Below are positions 15,472 to 24,524 of a stretch of 64,000 nucleotides of DNA, in pieces. The notes under the pieces are model-generated. The model had not been told where the DNA came from, did no database searches, and was given only the letters and a program-made list of their open reading frames with translations. The position numbers were made by a program, and so were the translations under genes. The stretch comes from an uncultured Eubacteriales bacterium (GTDB lineage Bacteria > Bacillota > Clostridia > Oscillospirales > Oscillospiraceae), in contig CASFNR010000009.1 in the NCBI GenBank assembly GCA_949296115.1, forward strand, positions 30,949-94,948. The letters run 5' to 3'. How positions within the stretch are numbered: the first letter of the stretch is position 1; every line of letters starts with the position of its first letter.

Positions 15472-17064
15472 ATGTCACAACTTGTGGAAGAAATCAGCCG
15501 CCGCCGGACCTTTGCCATCATTTCCCACCCCGACGCCGGTAAAACCACCCTGACCGAAAAGTTCCTGCTCTACGGCGGCGCCATTGCCCAGGCAGGTGTG
15601 GTCAAGGGCAAGAAAAATTCCCGGGCCGCCACTTCGGACTGGATGGAGATTGAGAAGCAGCGTGGTATTTCCGTCACTTCTTCGGTGATGCAGTTCCAGT
15701 ATAACGGCTACTGCATCAACATTCTGGATACCCCGGGCCACCAGGATTTTTCTGAGGATACCTACCGTACCCTGATGGCGGCGGATTCGGCGGTGATGGT
15801 GATTGACGGCGCCAAGGGTGTGGAGCCCCAGACCCGGAAGCTGTTCAAGGTCTGCGCCATGCGGCACATTCCTATTTTTACCTTTGTCAATAAAATGGAC
15901 CGGGAGACCAAGGACCCCTTCGATCTGCTGGATGAAGTGGAGCGGGAGCTGGGAATTGAAACCTACGCCATGAACTGGCCCATCGGATGCGGCAAGGATT
16001 TCCAGGGCGTCTACGACCGGGAGAAGGCGGAGCTGCTGTTCTTCTCCGGCAACACCGGCAAGAAGCGGGCGGACAAGCTGGAGGTGGATCTGTACGATCC
16101 CCAGGTGGCCCAGCTGCTGGACTCGGAAGCCAAGCACCGCCAGCTGATTGAGGACGTGGAGCTGCTCTCCGCCGGCCGGGAGATGGACCTGGAAGCGGTT
16201 CGGGCCGGACAGCTGTCCCCGGTGTTCTTCGGCTCCGCCCTGACCAATTTCGGCATTGAGCCGTTTCTGGAGGCGTTCCTGAAGCTGACGCCGCCTCCTC
16301 TGTCCCGGACGGCGGACTGCGGTGTCATTGATGCCTTTGATCCGGACTTCTCCGCTTTTGTCTTTAAGATTCAGGCGAATATGAACAAGGCCCATCGGGA
16401 CCGGCTGGCCTTCATGCGGATCTGCTCCGGTAAATTCCAGCGGGATGCGGAATATTACCACGTCCAGGGCAAGAAGAAAATGCGCCTGTCCCAGCCCCAG
16501 CAGCTGATGGCGGCGGAGCGGGAAATCGTGGAAGAAGCCTACGCCGGCGACGTAATCGGCGTGTTTGACCCGGGCATCTTCTCCATCGGCGACACCATCA
16601 CCGTGCCGGGGAAGAAGTTCGCCTATTCCGGCATCCCCACCTTTGCCCCCGAGCACTTCTGCCGGGTGTCCGCCAAGGACTCCATGAAGCGCAAGCAGTT
16701 TGTCAAGGGTACGGAGCAGATCGCCCAGGAGGGCGCCATTCAGATTTTCAAGGTACCCAACTCCGGCATGGAGGAAGTCATTGTGGGCGTGGTGGGCACC
16801 CTGCAGCTGGATGTGTTCCAGTACCGGATGAAGAACGAGTACGGCGTGGAACTGCGGATGGAGATGCTGCCTTACGAGGAGATTCGCCGGATTGACGAGT
16901 ATCCCGGGGACCTGCAGGACCTGAACCTGGGCAGCGATGCGGAGCTTTTGGAGGATTATCGGGGCCGGAGCCTGCTGGTGTTCAGCAGCTTCTGGGCCAT
17001 CGATTTCACCTGCCGGAGAAATCCCGGACTGAAGGTATCAGAAATCGTGGTTTCCGAAGGATAA
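15472..17064 (+). CDS. prfC: Peptide chain release factor 3
   Basis: 530 residues, the normal RF3 length, from ATG 15472 after TTGGAGGG. GTPase motifs SHPDAGKTTL, DTPGHQDFSEDTYR and NKMDRE are intact, followed by translation-factor domain 2 and the RF3 C-terminal domain. RF3 recycles RF1 and RF2 from the ribosome after peptide release. The frame stays open 34 codons upstream, but that extension has no RBS and is not RF3-like. Confidence 0.97.
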   Translation: MSQLVEEISRRRTFAIISHPDAGKTTLTEKFLLYGGAIAQAGVVKGKKNSRAATSDWMEIEKQRGISVTSSVMQFQYNGYCINILDTPGHQDFSEDTYRTLMAADSAVMVIDGAKGVEPQTRKLFKVCAMRHIPIFTFVNKMDRETKDPFDLLDEVERELGIETYAMNWPIGCGKDFQGVYDREKAELLFFSGNTGKKRADKLEVDLYDPQVAQLLDSEAKHRQLIEDVELLSAGREMDLEAVRAGQLSPVFFGSALTNFGIEPFLEAFLKLTPPPLSRTADCGVIDAFDPDFSAFVFKIQANMNKAHRDRLAFMRICSGKFQRDAEYYHVQGKKKMRLSQPQQLMAAEREIVEEAYAGDVIGVFDPGIFSIGDTITVPGKKFAYSGIPTFAPEHFCRVSAKDSMKRKQFVKGTEQIAQEGAIQIFKVPNSGMEEVIVGVVGTLQLDVFQYRMKNEYGVELRMEMLPYEEIRRIDEYPGDLQDLNLGSDAELLEDYRGRSLLVFSSFWAIDFTCRRNPGLKVSEIVVSEG

Positions 17065-17321
17065 GGAAAAGCATCCGGGGCCCCTGGGACGAAGGAAAAC
17101 GGGGCCGGGTATTGATGGCTGCACCGTATAATTTGCCGAGAGGACTGACAGGGGAATTTGCCTCAGATGAAAGGACGGAAAACCGGCGGAATTCTGGATA
17201 TGTTTCCGGGCTTTCAGACTGCGCAGATGAAGCGAAAGAACCTGCCATGCCCGCAGGCCATAATTGTGTGGAGAGACTGTGGCGGGAAGCCTGGACAAGA
17301 AATGCAAAGGAAGTAGGGAAG

Positions 17322-18908
17322 ATGGAGAAAAACGAACCCGCGAGAAGAGAATGCTTTCGATTTTTCGAATATCTGTACCGAATCCGTTGGTATTTGGTAG
17401 TTTTTGCCGTCCTGTATGCAGCGGTGTACGGTCCCTGGGTGAACAATATCTATCCTCGTGTGGATACAGAAGAGATGCTCAATGTCCCACACAGCACGTA
17501 TGCCTGGATGGAGGTTGGCAGGCAGGGAATGGTTCTGACAAAATGGATTTCCGGGCTGGACTGGTATAACCCATTTGCGGAGTATTTTCTGGGCTATACG
17601 GCGTTGTTCGTTTCCTGCGTTCTGTTCGGATTTCTGTTCTGGCGGACAGGAGGAGGAAAGCTGGCGGCCTTCGGTGCCATGCTTCTGGCATTGATTTCCC
17701 CCATAATGGCCGAGCAGCTGTATTTTGAACTGCAGCTATTTGAGATTGGGCTGGCATATTGTTTGTGTGCGATGGCAGCTGCGGCAGCTTATTACGGTCT
17801 TTGGCACAGAAACTTGCTCTATGAGGGAATTTCTGTGGGACTGATGATTTGGGTATTCTCATCCTATCAAATATTGATTATACTGTATGTTGCTGTGGTT
17901 GTTACATCGTTCATATTACTGTATATCAATTGGACCATTGCAGGGAACCGGTGTGTGGACTCCGCCGTTTACCTCAGGCTGGCGGCCGGTCATATTGTTC
18001 TGTTTGCCATTGCCCTTGTGCTGAACACCGGAATCACGAAACTTTTCTTCACGTCTGCATTTGGGAGCAGTTACCTGAGTGGGTACTTTGCATGGGGAGA
18101 GGCGGATTTCACAACCCTTTTGAAGAATATTGTGTGGAATATTTTCTCGTCTTTGACCGGGAAAGAAAAGTACTACACGCCGTTTTATGGCCTGGCTGCC
18201 TGCGGCGCTGTGGCAATGACGATTGTAAGCGCGGCAGAAAAGAAGGACGCTCCCCTGCGCTGGCTCTGGGTGCTGGCCGAAACAGGGCTGCAGATTCTGC
18301 CTTTCGGAATGACAATTGTGTTTGGGGCGCCACCATCCGTACGTGTTCAGATTGTATATCCGTTTGTACTGGCAAGCAATTTTATAATCTTGGTGCGCTT
18401 GGGAGAGACGTTCCACTTCAGAAAGGCGATTTGCGGCGGTGTTGCCGTTTGCACAGTGATTTGTCTGTGGTCGCAATGCCTGATTACCCAGAGACTGGTT
18501 TATACGGACGTAATTCGGGGACAGGAGGATCTGCGCCTGGCGGCTGCCGTTGAACAGCGGATCGAGGAAGTATCGGAATGCTCCAAACCGATTGCGTTTG
18601 TTGGTGCATACGAGAATCAGCTTAATGCAGCGTGTACCCGAGGGGAGTATATTGGAAAATCAATATTTGCAGTTGACTATACCGTGGAACCGCACTACTT
18701 CTTCAGCTCCAACAGAATTTGCAATCTGCTCCGGATGGTGGGATTCCCGTTTACAAGCGTGACACAGGCCCAGATGCTTGCTGCGCGGGAGACCGCTCTT
18801 GAGATGCCGGTTTGGCCGGAGAAGGGGAGCGTGGTGGATGCCGGTGATTTCACAATTGTAAAATTGTCCGAAGATCATTGGGATTATGAGGTAGCTGATG
18901 TGCCTTAA
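17322..18908 (+). CDS. GtrII-like membrane glucosyltransferase domain protein
   Basis: 528 residues from ATG 17322 (AAAGGAAG region just upstream). About ten to twelve hydrophobic helices. The N-terminal block YPRVDTEEMLN followed by a long loop (GLDWYNPFAEYF) matches, as I recall, the glucosyl transferase GtrII family that modifies surface glycans using polyprenyl-phosphate-glucose. Its base composition and rarer codons differ from flanking housekeeping genes, which suggests transfer. A GtrB-GtrA-type fusion encoded at 10024-11124 could supply its donor lipid. The 257 bp before it hold no recognisable gene. Confidence 0.7.
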   Translation: MEKNEPARRECFRFFEYLYRIRWYLVVFAVLYAAVYGPWVNNIYPRVDTEEMLNVPHSTYAWMEVGRQGMVLTKWISGLDWYNPFAEYFLGYTALFVSCVLFGFLFWRTGGGKLAAFGAMLLALISPIMAEQLYFELQLFEIGLAYCLCAMAAAAAYYGLWHRNLLYEGISVGLMIWVFSSYQILIILYVAVVVTSFILLYINWTIAGNRCVDSAVYLRLAAGHIVLFAIALVLNTGITKLFFTSAFGSSYLSGYFAWGEADFTTLLKNIVWNIFSSLTGKEKYYTPFYGLAACGAVAMTIVSAAEKKDAPLRWLWVLAETGLQILPFGMTIVFGAPPSVRVQIVYPFVLASNFIILVRLGETFHFRKAICGGVAVCTVICLWSQCLITQRLVYTDVIRGQEDLRLAAAVEQRIEEVSECSKPIAFVGAYENQLNAACTRGEYIGKSIFAVDYTVEPHYFFSSNRICNLLRMVGFPFTSVTQAQMLAARETALEMPVWPEKGSVVDAGDFTIVKLSEDHWDYEVADVP

Positions 18909-19195
18909 ATCCACGGATCGGTTTGGTATACGGTGAATTCTGTTCTGCACTTCGGAGGCTGTACATGAAAATGTCCGGACATATGTGAATTCAGGATTCT
19001 ATGGGGAGATTCATCAGGAACTTGCAGCCCGTCTGGGATACTGAGCCTGTCTTTGCAAGAAATTGGAAGTGGAAAATTTTGTATGCTTTGTCTGCCGGTA
19101 CGGGATGGATGATCTGCAAAACCTGCAATATTGCCGGAGAGAAACAGATCACCAGTGCATAGTGATGGTTCAAGGAGCGCATTGTTGAATGAAAA

Positions 19196-19215
19196 GGCGG
19201 GGCGTATGCCCCGCC
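19196..19215. terminator. GC hairpin, weak terminator
   Basis: GGCGGGGC/GCCCCGCC with loop GTAT; followed rightward by CTCTTG, a poor T-tract. Confidence 0.45.
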
Positions 19216-19218
19216 CTC

Positions 19219-19247
19219 TTGCGTTCCGGGGAAAAGGGCGCTATAAT
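19219..19247 (+). promoter_or_regulatory. Promoter of the DUF5662/glycosyltransferase pair
   Basis: TTGCGT (19219-19224), 17 bp, TATAAT (19242-19247). Confidence 0.65.
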
Positions 19248-19290
19248 AACGATATGATTTTACTGGTCCTGAGAGAGGGGAGGCGGTGCC

Positions 19291-19869
19291 ATGAAGCCGT
19301 GGCAGCATTTCAAAACCATAACCAAGCACCGTTTGCTGGTGTGTCAGGGCTGTTTTCGGGTGGGCCTGTACTGGCAGGGATTGACGCATGATCTGTCCAA
19401 ATACTCTCTGACGGAATTTCTGCCCGGAGCGAAGTATTACCAGGGCGTCCGGAGTCCCAACGCCGCCGAGCGGGAGGACAAAGGCTACAGCGAGGCGTGG
19501 ATGCACCACAAGGGCCGCAACCGCCACCACTACGAATATTGGACGGATATGAACCGGGAGACCCGGCGTTATGAGTCCATCCCCATGCCCCGAAAATATC
19601 TGGTGGAAATGGTGATGGACCGTCGGGCAGCCTGCATGACCTACCAGGGGAAGGACTATCGGAACGATTCTCCCCTGCGCTATTTTGAAAAAAGCCGGGA
19701 ACGGGAACTGATGCACCCCCAGACCCGCCGGGAGCTGGGATATATTCTGGAAATGCTGGCCCGGGAGGGCGAGGGGGTCACGTTCCGCTATCTGAAGGAG
19801 TCGGTACTGGCGGGGGAGCCGTTCCCCTGGGAGAAGAAAGGAGAATGCGGGTGCACGGTGTCAAGCTGA
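19291..19869 (+). CDS. DUF5662 family protein
   Basis: 192 residues with the conserved pattern I associate with DUF5662: HFKTITKHRLLV, GLYWQGLTHDLSKYS, GVRSPNAAERE and WMHHKGRNRHHYEYW. The many conserved His and Asp residues (LTHDLSKY, HHKGRNRHH) suggest a metal-binding HD-like helical protein, but no activity is established. RBS GGGGAGG lies before the ATG. The next gene starts inside its 3' end, so the two are translationally coupled. Confidence 0.8.
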   Translation: MKPWQHFKTITKHRLLVCQGCFRVGLYWQGLTHDLSKYSLTEFLPGAKYYQGVRSPNAAEREDKGYSEAWMHHKGRNRHHYEYWTDMNRETRRYESIPMPRKYLVEMVMDRRAACMTYQGKDYRNDSPLRYFEKSRERELMHPQTRRELGYILEMLAREGEGVTFRYLKESVLAGEPFPWEKKGECGCTVSS

Positions 19870-20891
19870 CCATTCCCTCTGACATTCATCATGTCTGCCA
19901 GATTGTCACCGGATTTCTGATTCTGAAGGAGCAGGGGATGCCGGTGCAGCTGGAAAACCGCATTCGGGATCGGTCCTATCCCTTGCACGGGCTGCCGGTG
20001 GTGATGGCGGACTACCGGGGAAAGCGGATTTTCTACGATCTTTGGGACGGCTACCAGAACCCGGAGGGGATCCGGGAAGGGCTGGCGCACTGTGACTTTT
20101 GCTTCAAGCGCAGCTTTTCTCCGGAGAAGAACCGGGAATTATTTCCGGAATTTCGGGAAAAACTCTTCCCGCTGGGCTTTAACTACCATGTGACCCATCC
20201 GGATAACCCTGCCAATGAACCCTGGTGGAAGCATGTTGGAAAGCAGCTGCAAGGCAGAGCACCGGACCGGTATTTCCGACCGGAGGTCTTTGAGGGTACT
20301 GCGGAGCGCCGGGACGGACCGGCCAGAATATTGTTTCTCACCCGGCTGTGGGAGGAGGAACCCCAGCTGTCCCAGGAGGACAATGCCGAGCGCCGGGCCA
20401 TCAACGAAAGCCGGATTCACATCATCCGCACCCTCCGGGAGCGATACGGGGACCGTTTTTTCGGGGGACTGAACGATCTGCCCCTTGCCCGCAGCCTGGC
20501 TCCGGAGCTGATCGTGCCCAAGCAGTATACGGAGCGGATGCATTACCTGAATCTGCTGCACAGCTGCGACATCTGCATCGGAACCATGGGCCTGTACGAG
20601 AGCATCGGCTGGAAAACCGGGGAATATGTGGCGGCGGCCAAGGCCATTGTCAACGAGACATTCCGCTATCAGGTGCCGGGAAACTTTCTGCCCGGGCAAA
20701 ACTACCTGCCCTTTGAGACAGCCCAGGAATGCATTGACGCGGTGGATTGTCTGGTTTCTGACCCGGACCTGCTCTTTTCCATGAAGCAGGCGAACGAAAA
20801 TTATTACCGCTGTTACCTGAAACCGGAGGTGCTGGTGAGGAACACCCTGGAGGTTGTGGACAGCCAGCTGGATCAAGTGGGGAACAACTGA
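19851..20891 (+). CDS. Glycosyltransferase-like protein (GT-B fold)
   Basis: 346 residues if it starts at GTG 19851, which has 7 nt to AAAGGAG; an ATG 6 nt earlier is only 1 nt from that RBS. Features typical of GT-B sugar transferases include LFLTRLWEEE in the middle, LLHSCDICIGTMGLYESIGWK near the nucleotide-sugar site (Glu in LYESIGW) and a late helix. There are no membrane segments or signal peptide. It overlaps the DUF5662 gene by 19 bp. The acceptor is unknown. Confidence 0.6.
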   Translation: MHGVKLTIPSDIHHVCQIVTGFLILKEQGMPVQLENRIRDRSYPLHGLPVVMADYRGKRIFYDLWDGYQNPEGIREGLAHCDFCFKRSFSPEKNRELFPEFREKLFPLGFNYHVTHPDNPANEPWWKHVGKQLQGRAPDRYFRPEVFEGTAERRDGPARILFLTRLWEEEPQLSQEDNAERRAINESRIHIIRTLRERYGDRFFGGLNDLPLARSLAPELIVPKQYTERMHYLNLLHSCDICIGTMGLYESIGWKTGEYVAAAKAIVNETFRYQVPGNFLPGQNYLPFETAQECIDAVDCLVSDPDLLFSMKQANENYYRCYLKPEVLVRNTLEVVDSQLDQVGNN

Positions 20892-20898
20892 TTAAACT

Positions 20899-20937
20899 AA
20901 AATCGCCTGAATCCATTTGTTGGATTCAGGCGATTTT
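20899..20937. terminator. Bidirectional terminator
   Basis: Long 17-bp stem AAAATCGCCTGAATCCA/TGGATTCAGGCGATTTT with a 5-nt loop between convergent genes. Confidence 0.9.
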
Positions 20938-20943
20938 ATAAGG

Positions 20944-21681
20944 TTAGGGGTATGAAAACGTAATGGTATAATCCTCTCCGATGGCGGGGTAGGAGGTCAG
21001 AAGCCGCAGGAGAATCTCCTGGGCGTTTTTCTGTGCCTTGTCCAGAATTCCGTTTTCAATGGCCCGTTCCCTCATAGCCTCTTCCGTGGCTGCGTCGAAT
21101 TTGATCTTGTCGTCGATTGTGATGCTGTTGAACAGATTATTCTGCTCGTCCAGAACCTCGACACTGTCATTGTCAATTTCATAGGAGAGAATAGCAGCAG
21201 GCGGCATGGAAACGGTGATGGTTTTGTCCTCTTCGGACACCTGGAGGGAGACGGAGGAAAGATCAATGCCCGCCTTGATGGAGCCGTCCCACTTCAGCAT
21301 GAAGGATTTTTCCGTGAACGGAATATTCCAGTCCCGGAACTGCTTGGAATCCGTAAATCTGGCGGCATCTGTGAATAGGTATTCCACAGTGGCCAGCTCA
21401 CTGATGTCCTCAATATCCTGATAAATGGCTGCCAAATTGATTTCCGGCGAAACCGGGGTGACCACAACCGGTGTCTCAAGCAATTCCTGGATATAGGCGT
21501 TCAGCCTGGCAATTTCTTCCTCCGAACTGCGGCTGGCCTGACTACGGCCGGCAAACCAGGCCCAGCCCAGAAGCGCCGCAAGGAGGATACAGAAAATCAG
21601 CGTAAGGACCAGTCCCCGCTTCAGCCGGGATAGGGAGAACCCTTTCCTGCGTTTTTGCAAATCGGAATCCAATTGATTCAT
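20944..21681 (-). CDS. DUF4230 domain membrane-anchored protein
   Basis: 245 residues. A basic N-terminus and one membrane helix (about 23-45) lead to an extracellular domain with the DUF4230 pattern: SELATVEYLFTDAARF, GSIKAGIDLSSVSL, ITVSMPPAAILSYEIDNDS and LLTSYPAIGEDYTITF. Its function is unknown. It stands alone with its own promoter (21786-21814) and shares a terminator with the convergent glycosyltransferase gene. Confidence 0.85.
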   Translation of the reverse strand: MNQLDSDLQKRRKGFSLSRLKRGLVLTLIFCILLAALLGWAWFAGRSQASRSSEEEIARLNAYIQELLETPVVVTPVSPEINLAAIYQDIEDISELATVEYLFTDAARFTDSKQFRDWNIPFTEKSFMLKWDGSIKAGIDLSSVSLQVSEEDKTITVSMPPAAILSYEIDNDSVEVLDEQNNLFNSITIDDKIKFDAATEEAMRERAIENGILDKAQKNAQEILLRLLTSYPAIGEDYTITFSYP

Positions 21682-21785
21682 AGTATCCCTCTTTCTTTCG
21701 ATGGATAAACGGTTTGGCTCTTCCCAATGCCCCCATCCGTGATTTCGGAGCGTCTGCTGCGGATTGCCGGATGCTTTCGCCTTTC

Positions 21786-21814
21786 ATTCTATCACAGGCT
21801 GAACCTGCTGGCAA
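21786..21814 (-). promoter_or_regulatory. Promoter of the DUF4230 gene
   Basis: TTGCCA (21809-21814), 17 bp, TAGAAT (21786-21791); leader about 100 nt. Confidence 0.6.
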
Positions 21815-21875
21815 TCGGGTTCACCGTCAAAATTTAGGAAAGTAAAGCAAAAAAGGGATTCCGGAAAGAAAATAA

Positions 21876-21902
21876 CAGCCGCCCCGGAGTACGGGACGGC
21901 TG
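21876..21902 (-). terminator. Terminator of fba
   Basis: Stem of CAGCCGTCCCG with CGGGGCGGCTG (one mismatch) and loop TACTC or similar, followed leftward by TTATTTT. Confidence 0.7.
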
Positions 21903-21933
21903 CTGCAGTTGAAATGGGGGATTTCCGAGTAAA

Positions 21934-22872
21934 TCAGGCCTTGCCGGCGCAGCCCAGAACGTCCACCAGCTTGTGGCGAACCAGTTCCTTGATGTTGGCA
22001 CGGGCGGGCTTCAGGTACTCACGGGGGTCAAACTTGTCGGGGTGCTCGGCGAAGAACTTCCGGATGGTGCCGGTCATGGCCAGACGCAGGTCGGAGTCGA
22101 TGTTGATCTTGCACACAGCCAGCTCAGCGGCATGACGCAGCTGATCCTCGGGCACGCCGATGGCGCCGGGCATGACGCCGCCGTAGGTGTTGACCATCTC
22201 TACGTACTCCTGGGGCACGGAGGAAGAGCCGTGCAGCACGATGGGGAAGCCGGGCAGCTTGCGGATGACTTCTTCCAGGATGTCGAAACGCAGCTGGGGC
22301 TTGGTGCCGGGCTTGAACTTGTAAGCGCCGTGGGAGGTGCCGATGGCGATGGCCAGAGAGTCGCAGCCGGTCTTGGCGACGAACTCTTCCACTTCCTCGG
22401 GACGGGTGTAGTGGGAGTTCTCGGCGGAGACGTTCACTTCGTCCTCCACGCCGGCCAGAGCGCCCAGCTCGGCCTCAACCACAACACCGTGGTCATGGGC
22501 GTACTCCACAACCTTCTTGGTGATCTCAATATTCTCAGCGAAGGGCTTGGAGCTGGCGTCGATCATGACGGAGGTAAAGCCGCCGTCGATGCAGGACTTG
22601 CAGGTCTCGAAGCTGTCGCCGTGATCCAGATGCAGGCAGATGGGGATTTCGGGGCACTCAATCACAGCGGCCTCCACCAGCTTCACCAGGTAGGTGTGAT
22701 TGGCATAGGCGCGGGCACCCTTGGACACCTGCAGAATAACAGGGGCCTTTTCCTCCCGGCAGGCCTCGGTGATGGCCTGGACGATTTCCATGTTGTTGAC
22801 GTTGAAAGCGCCGATGGCGTAGCCGCCGTCGTAGGCCTTCTTGAACATCTCGGTAGTGGTAACAAGAGCCAT
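21934..22872 (-). CDS. fba: Class II fructose-1,6-bisphosphate aldolase
   Basis: 312 residues from ATG 22872 (AAAGGA 9 nt upstream). Zinc-binding and catalytic blocks are intact: ICLHLDHGDSF, SVMIDASSKPF, VEAELGALAGVED, AIGTSHGAYKF, IVLHGSSSVP and KINIDSDLR. It cleaves fructose-1,6-bisphosphate in glycolysis. It is transcribed divergently from the PPi-phosphofructokinase gene, the preceding step, with about 200 bp of shared regulatory DNA. Confidence 0.96.
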   Translation of the reverse strand: MALVTTTEMFKKAYDGGYAIGAFNVNNMEIVQAITEACREEKAPVILQVSKGARAYANHTYLVKLVEAAVIECPEIPICLHLDHGDSFETCKSCIDGGFTSVMIDASSKPFAENIEITKKVVEYAHDHGVVVEAELGALAGVEDEVNVSAENSHYTRPEEVEEFVAKTGCDSLAIAIGTSHGAYKFKPGTKPQLRFDILEEVIRKLPGFPIVLHGSSSVPQEYVEMVNTYGGVMPGAIGVPEDQLRHAAELAVCKINIDSDLRLAMTGTIRKFFAEHPDKFDPREYLKPARANIKELVRHKLVDVLGCAGKA

Positions 22873-22926
22873 TGGAATCAATCCTTTCTTAAAATAGCAG
22901 ACAGTGGTCCGCATTTTCTCGGTATC

Positions 22927-22954
22927 ATTATACCATAAATTTTCGGATTTTCAA
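22927..22954 (-). promoter_or_regulatory. Promoter of fba
   Basis: TTGAAA (22949-22954), 16 bp, TATAAT (22927-22932). Confidence 0.75.
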
Positions 22955-22963
22955 TAAAAATAT

Positions 22964-22992
22964 TTGCCATTTCCAGAGGTGCGTGCTATAAT
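22964..22992 (+). promoter_or_regulatory. Promoter of the PPi-phosphofructokinase gene
   Basis: TTGCCA (22964-22969), 17 bp, TATAAT (22987-22992); back to back with the fba promoter, 9 bp apart. Confidence 0.75.
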
Positions 22993-23079
22993 TCACAGGG
23001 TGGGCCGGAAATTCGGAGTTTTCCTGGAGAAGCCCACATGAAACAACGTAATTTATTATTTTTTGGAGGTAACGATATT

Positions 23080-24324
23080 ATGTCTGAAAAGACCCTTGTT
23101 GGCTCTCTGATTATCGGTCAGTCCGGCGGCCCTTCTTCCGTCATCAACTGCTCCGCCTACGGCGTAATCAAGGCCGGTCTGGAGAATCCCAACATCACCA
23201 CCGTCTACGGCGCCTTCCACGGCATCAAGGGCGTGCTGAACGACCAGCTGATGATCATGGATGAGGAAGATCCCGCTGAGCTGGAGAATATGCTCCACAC
23301 CCCCTCCTCCGCCCTGGGCTCCTGCCGCTACAAGATTGCCGATCCCGATGTGGACGACACCGACTACAAGCGGATTCTGGAGATCTTCAAGAAGTACAAT
23401 GTCCGCTACTTCTTCTACAACGGCGGCAACGACTCCATGGACACCTGCAACAAGATCTCCAAGTATATGAACCGGGTTGGCTATGAGTGCCGGGTCATGG
23501 GCGTGCCCAAGACCATCGACAATGACCTGGCCGGCACCGACCACTGCCCGGGCTTTGCTTCCGCCGCCAAGTACATCGCCACTTCCTTCATGGAAGTCAG
23601 CCGGGACAGCCAGGTGTATGACACCGGCATGGTCACCGTGGTGGAGTGCATGGGCCGTCACGCCGGCTGGCTGACCGCCGCTGCCGCTCTGGGCAACGTG
23701 AAGGGCGACGGCCCCGATCTGGTGTACCTGCCCGAGGTGGACTTCAGCATGGACCAGTTCATTGCTGACGTGAAGCGGGTGTATGCCGAGAAGAAGAACT
23801 GCCTGGTGGCGGTGTCCGAGGGCATCCATTATGCCGACGGAACCTTTGTGTCCGAGGCCAAGACCTCCGGCACCGACGGCTTCGGCCATGCCCAGCTGGG
23901 CGGTCTGGCAGCTCGTCTGACCGACATCATCAAGGCGGAGCTGGGTGTGAAGGTTCGTCCCATCGAGCTGAGCCTGCTGCAGCGCTGCGCTGCCCACTGT
24001 GCCTCCGGCACCGACATTGCCGAGTCCTTTATGTCCGGCAAGGTAGCGGTGGAGTCCGCTGTTTCCGGCATCACCGACAAGATGGTGGGCTTCAAGTGCA
24101 CCCGGGGCGCCGACGGCTACAAGTGCGAGCCGGAGCTGTTCGACCTGAGCCTGGTGGCCAACACCGAGAAGAAGGTTCCCCTGGAGTGGATCAACGAGGC
24201 CGGCAACGGGGTGAACCAGGGCTTCATCGACTACTGCCTGCCCCTGATTCAGGGCGAGACCAGCATGGTCAAGGAAGACGGCCTGCCCCGGTTTGTCCAC
24301 CTGAAGCGTGTCTTTGCCAAGTAA
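23080..24324 (+). CDS. pfp: Diphosphate-dependent 6-phosphofructokinase
   Basis: 414 residues from ATG 23080 after TTTTGGAGG. Phosphofructokinase family with GQSGGPSSVIN near the N-terminus. The donor-site residues are of the pyrophosphate type: GGNDS (115-119) with Asp where ATP enzymes have Gly, and PKTIDND with Lys144 where ATP enzymes have Gly. It should reversibly phosphorylate fructose-6-phosphate with PPi, saving ATP in a fermenter. It is divergent from fba and has its own terminator. Confidence 0.93.
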   Translation: MSEKTLVGSLIIGQSGGPSSVINCSAYGVIKAGLENPNITTVYGAFHGIKGVLNDQLMIMDEEDPAELENMLHTPSSALGSCRYKIADPDVDDTDYKRILEIFKKYNVRYFFYNGGNDSMDTCNKISKYMNRVGYECRVMGVPKTIDNDLAGTDHCPGFASAAKYIATSFMEVSRDSQVYDTGMVTVVECMGRHAGWLTAAAALGNVKGDGPDLVYLPEVDFSMDQFIADVKRVYAEKKNCLVAVSEGIHYADGTFVSEAKTSGTDGFGHAQLGGLAARLTDIIKAELGVKVRPIELSLLQRCAAHCASGTDIAESFMSGKVAVESAVSGITDKMVGFKCTRGADGYKCEPELFDLSLVANTEKKVPLEWINEAGNGVNQGFIDYCLPLIQGETSMVKEDGLPRFVHLKRVFAK

Positions 24325-24349
24325 GGTACAATCGGATTTACAGAATTGT

Positions 24350-24373
24350 GCGCCTGCCCGCCGGGGCAGGCGC
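24350..24373 (+). terminator. Terminator of the phosphofructokinase gene
   Basis: GCGCCTGCCC/GGGCAGGCGC with a 4-nt loop, then CTTTTC. Confidence 0.85.
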
Positions 24374-24443
24374 CTTTTCTGCACATGGGAGTCCGCCTGG
24401 TATGAGCGATTGTTTTTTCCAGAAAAGCACTTTTTTGCCTCAG

Positions 24444-24476
24444 CCGGTTGACAACCGGTATTTTGAGAATTATACT
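24444..24476 (+). promoter_or_regulatory. Promoter with palindromic operator, esterase operon
   Basis: TTGACA (24448-24453), 17 bp, TATACT (24471-24476). The -35 box lies inside the perfect palindrome CCGGTTG-A-CAACCGG (24444-24458), a likely repressor site. The AT-rich leader is about 40 nt. Confidence 0.7.
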
Positions 24477-24524
24477 ATACCACATGTTACAATTTATTTT
24501 CGTTTTCATCGGAGGAAATCGTAA

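Larger units (their letters stand above)
18909..19290 (+). other. Intergenic region without a gene
   Basis: The 382 bp hold a GC hairpin (19196-19215) and a promoter (19219-19247) near the right end. I see no coding pattern or RNA gene in the first 280 bp. Confidence 0.6.

Noticed and set aside
17112-17321. 70-codon upstream extension of the GtrII-like protein
   Set aside because: No ribosome site and a non-membrane sequence unlike the family; the ATG at 17322 precedes the first helix.
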